A program made the translations under genes and the position numbers. A stretch of DNA of 64,000 nucleotides from Hymenolepis diminuta (lineage: Eukaryota > Platyhelminthes > Cestoda > Cyclophyllidea > Hymenolepididae). The notes under the pieces were generated by a model, which worked only from the letters and a program-made list of their open reading frames with translations, was not told where the DNA came from and searched no databases. The stretch lies in the NCBI GenBank assembly GCA_900708905.1, contig CAADRB010000046.1, forward strand, positions 1,047,726 to 1,111,725. The letters run 5' to 3'. Positions 63,101 through 64,000 of this stretch are shown piece by piece (position 1 is the first letter of the stretch; each line of letters starts with the position of its first letter).

Positions 63101-63898
63101 GTCGGATCTTTTATTATCATCAGCTGTTAACTTCCATGTACGTTAAAGCTCTGAAGAAAAAATGTTTTGCCATTTTAACCAGTACAGTTATGCATCTCTT
63201 TCATTTGATGAGCACCATCATCAAATACATGGTGTTTTGCAGATATGTACGTTAACGGCTATGCTACTAGCGGATAGAAGTTATTGATCAAGATCCCCAT
63301 GCCCATTATGTTAAATCGTAACAACACTTGACTTGGGTAAAGAAGTGGTGCCTTGGACTCGCTCTGATGGAAACTCGCATTCTTTCATTTTTGGCCAGAA
63401 TTGACCAATACTATCGTATATGTACCCATCAACATCGTTCTCGTGACCTCTGACTCTGACGGCTGTATTACCAGTGTGAAATTCCTTAATAAAGTTACCG
63501 TTACCAATGTTTAAGGTATAATGGAGAGGTTAATTGTAGTTTTATTACCTGAAGTGTAATAGCGTTAGTAGTTGCCTCAACAATCTTTTATCTACATTTC
63601 CTTTCAGTTTGATTTCCATGCTCATCGCCCCCCAGAGATCAGTATAATTGTCTTAACACGGTTTTGTTTTAATTGTAGAGCGTGGAGACAAGGATAATTT
63701 GACATTTCGAATCAAGCCGAAGGTGGGTCTAACATGAACATTAATGCTGAACCCATTGTTTCTTTTACATCATGAAATGAGTAGCGCTGTACCAGTAATA
63801 TGATTTGAATTTGCAATTTTATATTTGTTTCAATCCATTATTATGGTTACCGCTATGCGTAGAGCCACCATATATCTGGCCATGGAAATAGCACTGAA
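33043..63898 (+). CDS. Rho guanine nucleotide exchange factor (DH-PH), 13 exons, both ends open
   Basis: Exons: 33043-33114, 34446-34489, 35375-35610, 36549-36781, 43878-44000, 45164-45281, 48995-49276, 50845-50936, 52051-52267, 56356-56652, 59671-59814, 63679-63722, 63863-63898. All junctions agree in phase and the sum is 646 codons without a stop. Residues 1-115 are an acidic, Ser-rich leader. About 116-300 is a DH domain (ELISTEIRYV at 118-127; CR3 block IIIQRWTKIETLL at 255-267). About 325-455 is a PH domain ending in the ARWQKIF C-terminal helix. About 473-520 is a charged coiled coil, followed by a Ser-rich tail. DH domains load GTP onto Rho GTPases at membranes or the cytoskeleton, and the PH domain assists. 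The domain order and the post-PH coiled coil resemble the GEF-H1/ARHGEF18/ARHGEF28/AKAP13 group. An N-terminal C1 domain, common there, was not found. The subfamily is inferred. Confidence 0.93.
33115..34445. other. RhoGEF intron 1
   Basis: Bounded by GTAAGT and a TTTCTTTTTAG acceptor. It holds a weak match to the SINE-like repeat at about 33755-33835 and nothing else recognisable. Confidence 0.6.
33755..33835 (+). repeat. weak copy of SINE-like repeat
   Basis: Contains GTGCTCATCGATACGCACATT, which resembles the ATGCTCATCGGT block of the copies at 43.2 and 53.0 kb. The rest is too diverged to align by eye. Confidence 0.22.
34446..34489 (+). CDS. RhoGEF exon 2 (44 bases)
   Basis: Fourteen codons plus two bases, reading ESETTEKLNSPRQE, between a strong TTTTTAG acceptor and a GTGAGC donor. 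The trailing AT joins the first G of the next exon to make Met. Acidic and polar, continuing the leader. Confidence 0.65.
34490..35374. other. RhoGEF intron 2
   Basis: Donor GTGAGC, acceptor TTTCCCTAG. A 61-codon open frame on the - strand (35022-34837) has no recognisable motif and I do not treat it as a gene. Confidence 0.6.
35375..35610 (+). CDS. RhoGEF exon 3 (linker into the DH domain)
   Basis: 78 full codons. It begins with the G that completes Met from exon 2, then ATG again, so two Met stand in a row. A polar, Pro-rich linker leads to a Trp-containing segment (CPSWLAFIGENKRL) and ends in RNDKIW, directly before the first DH helix. GEF-H1-type proteins have a comparable Trp segment shortly before the DH domain. 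The donor is GTAAGT in phase 1. Confidence 0.9.
35611..36548. other. RhoGEF intron 3
   Basis: Donor GTAAGT, acceptor CTTTTATCTTCTATAG. Short hydrophobic open frames at 35662-36082 have no motif. Nothing else seen. Confidence 0.7.
36549..36781 (+). CDS. RhoGEF exon 4 (DH domain, CR1)
   Basis: 77 full codons plus a split Glu. ELISTEIRYVDLLVVI is the canonical first DH helix (pattern E-L-x-x-T-E-x-x-Y-V-x-x-L), with both Glu kept. NLFPHLDDVLECHNRLL is the second block (L-F-x-x-x-x-x-L-x-x-H-x-x-F/L). LGQCFITT matches the I-G-D-x-F/L start of the third. The donor GTAGGT is weaker than the others. Read-through would add some 45 codons, which explains a longer open frame there. The - strand is also open across this exon (36901-36536), a shadow. 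Confidence 0.97.
38403..38440. repeat. short inverted repeat in intron 4
   Basis: CACACTG and CAGTGTG form a seven-pair stem around a ten-base loop. Isolated, with no assigned function. Confidence 0.5.
39175..39330 (+). repeat. partial SINE-like repeat copy
   Basis: Ends with GCTCAAGATGAGCGCTTGAAAC, which matches the shared tail block of the copies at 54.2 and 57.7 kb. The head is diverged. Confidence 0.35.
39559..39843 (-). repeat. LTR-like direct repeat A (3' LTR of the - strand element)
   Basis: About 285 bases, matching the copies at 41.04-41.28 and 55.26-55.56 kb. Shared blocks include TACAACCGTARTGTAAATAA and TTCGAATAAAGG, plus an AAAACATG block about 40 bases before them. Read on the - strand it starts TGCTACAT and ends ...AACA, giving the usual TG...CA borders. 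It lies downstream (on the - strand) of the gag-protease remnant, as a 3' LTR should. Confidence 0.6.
39844..41039 (-). mobile_element. Ty3/gypsy-type retrotransposon internal remnant (gag knuckle and protease)
   Basis: On the - strand, 41034-40968 encodes a nucleocapsid-type zinc knuckle: CQRC, then NGHKEGFCR. Next, 40928-40858 reads RKYLDLSINGIPFETRIDAGSD, in which DAGSD stands where the aspartic protease has D-T/S-G. A frameshifted continuation follows at about 40850-40740. In-frame stops break the knuckle and frameshifts break the protease, so the copy is dead. Reverse transcriptase, RNase H and integrase are not recognisable in the remaining 0.9 kb, so most of pol is deleted. An open frame at 40431-40180 (-) lies where the 3' end of pol would be, but I cannot assign it. 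The order LTR B, knuckle, protease, LTR A on the - strand fits an internally deleted element. Confidence 0.6.
41040..41278 (-). repeat. LTR-like direct repeat B (truncated 5' LTR)
   Basis: About 240 bases in the same orientation as copy A. On the - strand it begins TGATACAT and loses similarity at about 41040, where the zinc-knuckle remnant starts almost at once. The LTR's 3' end, the primer-binding site and the N-terminal part of gag are therefore missing, as expected for one deletion. Confidence 0.6.
41930..42175 (+). repeat. tRNA-like SINE-like repeat, best copy
   Basis: The head reads as a tRNA-like sequence: GCTCTCGTCTGCGAAGTCAG, then GGTCAAGGGTTTGATACC, which fits an RNA polymerase III B box (GGTTCRANNCC). 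The body block CACCCAATGAGCGGAATGGCC is shared with other copies. A later block has GAATTCGAATTTTACACCAAAG. The end has AACGCTTTCTTTAATGAGCATT and a short ATT repeat (about 42159-42172), as SINE tails often do. No open frame. No target-site duplication could be fixed by eye. Confidence 0.55.
43170..43365 (+). repeat. SINE-like repeat, partial copy
   Basis: Shares AATGCTCATCGGT, then CAAGTTAAGTGTTGTTAACGC and TTTCTTTAATGG near the end, with the copies at 41.9, 53.0 and 63.3 kb. The tRNA-like head is not clear. Confidence 0.38.
43878..44000 (+). CDS. RhoGEF exon 5 (DH domain, middle helices)
   Basis: 41 codons in phase 0 on both sides, with acceptor TTGTTTTAG and donor GTACGT. The peptide TESTMYRLIEAYGALMFIQN aligns with the DH segment that in GEF-H1 reads around 'Y-x-x-F/Y-C-x-x-H-x-x-A'. 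It continues to a Lys-rich helix (LNKLKANRTFAEK). Helical and amphipathic, and it joins exons 4 and 6 without gaps. Confidence 0.93.
44001..45163. other. RhoGEF intron 5
   Basis: Contains an (AT)n microsatellite at 44963-44987. The - strand open frames at 44384-44187 and 45201-44902 have no recognisable motif, and the second partly shadows exon 6. Confidence 0.75.
44963..44987. repeat. (AT)n microsatellite
   Basis: Twenty-five bases of AT alternation within intron 5. Confidence 0.95.
45164..45281 (+). CDS. RhoGEF exon 6 (DH domain, CR3)
   Basis: 39 codons plus one base. It begins with a basic segment (DPRTKRRTITDC) that aligns with the S-S-V-V-R-R-L-x-I-x-x-C part of the GEF-H1 group. The CR3 catalytic helix follows: YLIIIQRWTKIETLLAGII. 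The usual Q-R-I-T-K-Y-P motif appears as QRWTKIE: Gln, Arg, Thr and Lys are kept, while Ile, Tyr and Pro are replaced. Acceptor TTTTTGTAG, donor GTTAGT. Confidence 0.95.
47140..47165. repeat. (AT)n microsatellite
   Basis: About 26 bases of AT alternation, preceded by ACACACATG. It ends a TG/CA-rich stretch. Confidence 0.95.
47835..47945 (+). repeat. SINE-like repeat, head fragment
   Basis: Shares GCTATTAACG, a GTTATCGATTCAATGC stretch at the B-box position and GCTCAATGAACGGAATG, corresponding to CCCAATGAGCGGAATGG in the copy at 41.9 kb. Truncated after about 110 bases. Confidence 0.4.
48995..49276 (+). CDS. RhoGEF exon 7 (DH C-terminal helix and PH start)
   Basis: 93 full codons with split codons at both ends. 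The first half (SRKAAQSLLLGAQQKLTDLV) is the long last DH helix, matching A-x-x-x-x-x-x-I/L-x-x-x-V-N. The second half (RTLLEWMKAPGAKLINYDKL) leads into the first PH strands, where the family has a basic G-x-L-x-x-K/E pattern. Acceptor TTTTTTCAG, donor GTATGT. It is clearly less AT-rich than the flanking introns. Confidence 0.95.
49277..50844. other. RhoGEF intron 7
   Basis: Contains a TG/CA-containing stretch at about 49880-49975 with ACACATCCAGTGTG words. No gene or clear repeat copy seen. Confidence 0.7.
50845..50936 (+). CDS. RhoGEF exon 8 (PH domain, central strands)
   Basis: 30 full codons after a split Glu, reading LHGVALKDCFFLLRQDPETRK. This is the PH strand pair where family members read V-x-A-V-L-L-x-D-x-L-x-F-L-x-E. 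Acceptor TCATCGTTGCAG, donor GTAAGT in phase 0. Confidence 0.93.
50937..52050. other. RhoGEF intron 8
   Basis: AT-rich with pyrimidine-rich segments, especially near the acceptor (TTTCTTTCTCCATAG). No repeat or gene seen. Confidence 0.75.
52051..52267 (+). CDS. RhoGEF exon 9 (PH domain C-terminal half)
   Basis: 72 codons plus one base. Strands FGYFRDQ and LTFIILMDS precede the closing PH helix EVARWQKIFSEGF. Its Trp is the invariant PH-helix residue (pattern E-x-x-x-W-x-x-x-I/F). The end (KPEESEMESI) is acidic and leads to the coiled coil. The donor CGTAAG is used so that the final C joins TG of the next exon to give Leu. Confidence 0.95.
52965..53110 (+). repeat. SINE-like repeat, partial copy
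   Basis: Contains GTGCGCCGGTGACGTATTC, TTGATGCTCATCGGTTTACA and TTCAAGTGTTGTTAACACC, blocks shared with the copies at 43.2 and 63.3 kb. The internal spacing is preserved. Confidence 0.38.
54155..54335 (+). repeat. SINE-like repeat copy
   Basis: The head AGCCGTTGGCTTAGTGGTCA, followed by GCGTCTGCAAAGTTAAAAATC, has the look of a tRNA 5' half and B-box region. The tail TTGCCCAAGATGAGCATTGA is shared with the copies at 39.2 and 57.7 kb. Confidence 0.45.
55264..55555 (-). repeat. solo LTR-like copy C
   Basis: About 290 bases matching repeats A and B: AGCATACCGTAAC, AAAACATGACGCACATTTTC, CTACAACCGTAGTGTAAATA and TTCGAATAAAAGGG occur in the same order and spacing. On the - strand it starts TGTTTTACAT and ends ...ATAACA. 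No internal element sequence flanks it, as expected after recombination between two LTRs. Confidence 0.55.
56356..56652 (+). CDS. RhoGEF exon 10 (post-PH coiled coil and Ser-rich segment)
   Basis: 98 full codons. It opens with a charged coiled coil (TRELEAAEERRKRQEEKLDL), then a hydrophobic helix (LSLDIFSQWEVRNTVFRTLF), then a Ser/Arg-rich segment (RSNSGRSTNIRRSLTSQ), then an acidic helix (AEDEKTKVRNLHDRFMKN). GEF-H1-group proteins have a comparable coiled coil after the PH domain. The R-R-S-L and R-S-x-S sites resemble basophilic kinase targets, which is only suggestive. Acceptor CCTTTCAG, donor GTAAGT. Confidence 0.95.
57005..57235 (+). repeat. tRNA-like SINE-like repeat, full-length copy
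   Basis: Aligns by eye over its whole length with the copy at 41.9 kb: ATTGTCTGCAAAGATAGAGG, then TCACGGGTTCGGGTTCGCG (B-box-like), GCTGAATGGCCAGCAGAACTG, TTTCTCACCACTGAGGTTCC and GACGCTTTTATTAATGACC. Same order, spacing and strand. Perhaps two-thirds of positions agree. Confidence 0.55.
57655..57830 (+). repeat. SINE-like repeat copy
   Basis: Shares TACGCCTGCCGATTCAAATG at the B-box position, CACACCCAATGAAGGGCGTG in the body and CTACCCAAGATGAGCATTAG in the tail with the other copies. Confidence 0.45.
59671..59814 (+). CDS. RhoGEF exon 11 (Ser/Thr/Pro-rich tail)
   Basis: 47 full codons with phase 1 at both ends. The peptide is polar: CLSRSASDAADRRPSYSSTT followed by MPPPIPDGNGDSSK, a proline-rich segment that could bind SH3 or similar domains (inference). 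The donor AGTAAGT is strong. The acceptor ends in AAG, less usual than TAG or CAG, but the phase fit supports it. Confidence 0.85.
59815..63678. other. RhoGEF intron 11 (3.9 kb)
   Basis: Contains a - strand SINE-like copy at 63270-63470. Open frames at 61001-61207 (-) and 62082-62348 (+) have no motif. No nested gene seen. Confidence 0.7.
63270..63470 (-). repeat. SINE-like repeat copy, reverse strand
   Basis: On the - strand it reads CAGCCGTCAGAGTCAGAGGT then CACGAGAACGATG, matching the tRNA-like head, and later TTTACCCAAGTCAAGTGTTG, the tail block of the copies at 43.2 and 53.0 kb. It is the only clear copy in this orientation. Confidence 0.45.
63679..63722 (+). CDS. RhoGEF exon 12 (44 bases)
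   Basis: A split Lys followed by 14 codons, reading RGDKDNLTFRIKPK. Acceptor TTTTAATTGTAG, donor GTGGGT. Basic and polar. It restores phase 0. The call rests on the phase match and both splice sites. Confidence 0.72.
63863..63898 (+). CDS. possible RhoGEF exon 13 (36-base microexon)
   Basis: Twelve codons in phase 0, SHHISGHGNSTE, between TATGCGTAG and a consensus donor GTAAGT. The upstream intron is only 140 bases. The pyrimidine tract is poor, so exon 12 may instead splice to an exon beyond the window. Confidence 0.45.
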
Positions 63899-64000
63899 GT
63901 AAGTGTTGCTTTTATCTACCTTTCTGATTTCAAATTTATGGTCATGGGCCATAATTTTTGGGACAGATGACTCGGTCATCACGTGCTTCGTAATAACCCC
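63899..64000. other. start of next RhoGEF intron
   Basis: Follows the GTAAGT donor of the microexon. No further exon is visible before the window ends, so the gene's 3' end lies outside. Confidence 0.5.

Overview
The window looks like nuclear DNA of a parasitic flatworm, most likely a tapeworm or fluke. That is inference. It rests on the AT-rich composition, a gene cut into small exons by introns of 0.1 to 7 kb, diverged but recognisable animal signalling domains, a Ty3/gypsy remnant with a GHKEGFC zinc knuckle, and a candidate intron of only 37 bases. No species can be fixed from the sequence alone. There is one assembly gap of 256 N at 23109-23364.

The only gene I can support strongly is on the + strand from 33043 to at least 63898. 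Thirteen exons with matching splice phases join into 646 codons that read on past the window's right end. They encode a Dbl-family Rho guanine nucleotide exchange factor. In order: an acidic, Ser-rich leader, a DH (RhoGEF) domain in five exons, a PH domain, a charged coiled coil, and a Ser/Thr/Pro-rich tail. The layout is closest to the GEF-H1/ARHGEF2, ARHGEF18, ARHGEF28 and AKAP13 group. The 5' end is unresolved: the first exon found follows a long pyrimidine tract and an acceptor, so an upstream exon, a trans-spliced leader or an internal ATG could supply the start.

The first 33 kb is AT-rich and gene-poor. It holds C homopolymer runs, microsatellites, a degraded reverse transcriptase of LINE type on the - strand near 7.7-8.4 kb, a second weaker one near 17.2 kb, and a low-confidence two-exon small gene at 6.4-6.6 kb.

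The introns of the RhoGEF gene carry most of the recognisable mobile DNA. A deleted Ty3/gypsy element on the - strand (39.56-41.28 kb) has two direct repeats of LTR type, and a third, solo copy lies at 55.26-55.56 kb. Roughly ten copies of a short tRNA-like dispersed repeat (SINE-like) lie from 33.8 to 63.5 kb, sharing a B-box-like block and a conserved tail block. I found no CRISPR array, rRNA or intact tRNA gene, and no clearly new biological system. The most testable leads are the altered DH catalytic motif, the possible spliced-leader acceptor, and the SINE-like and LTR repeat families.
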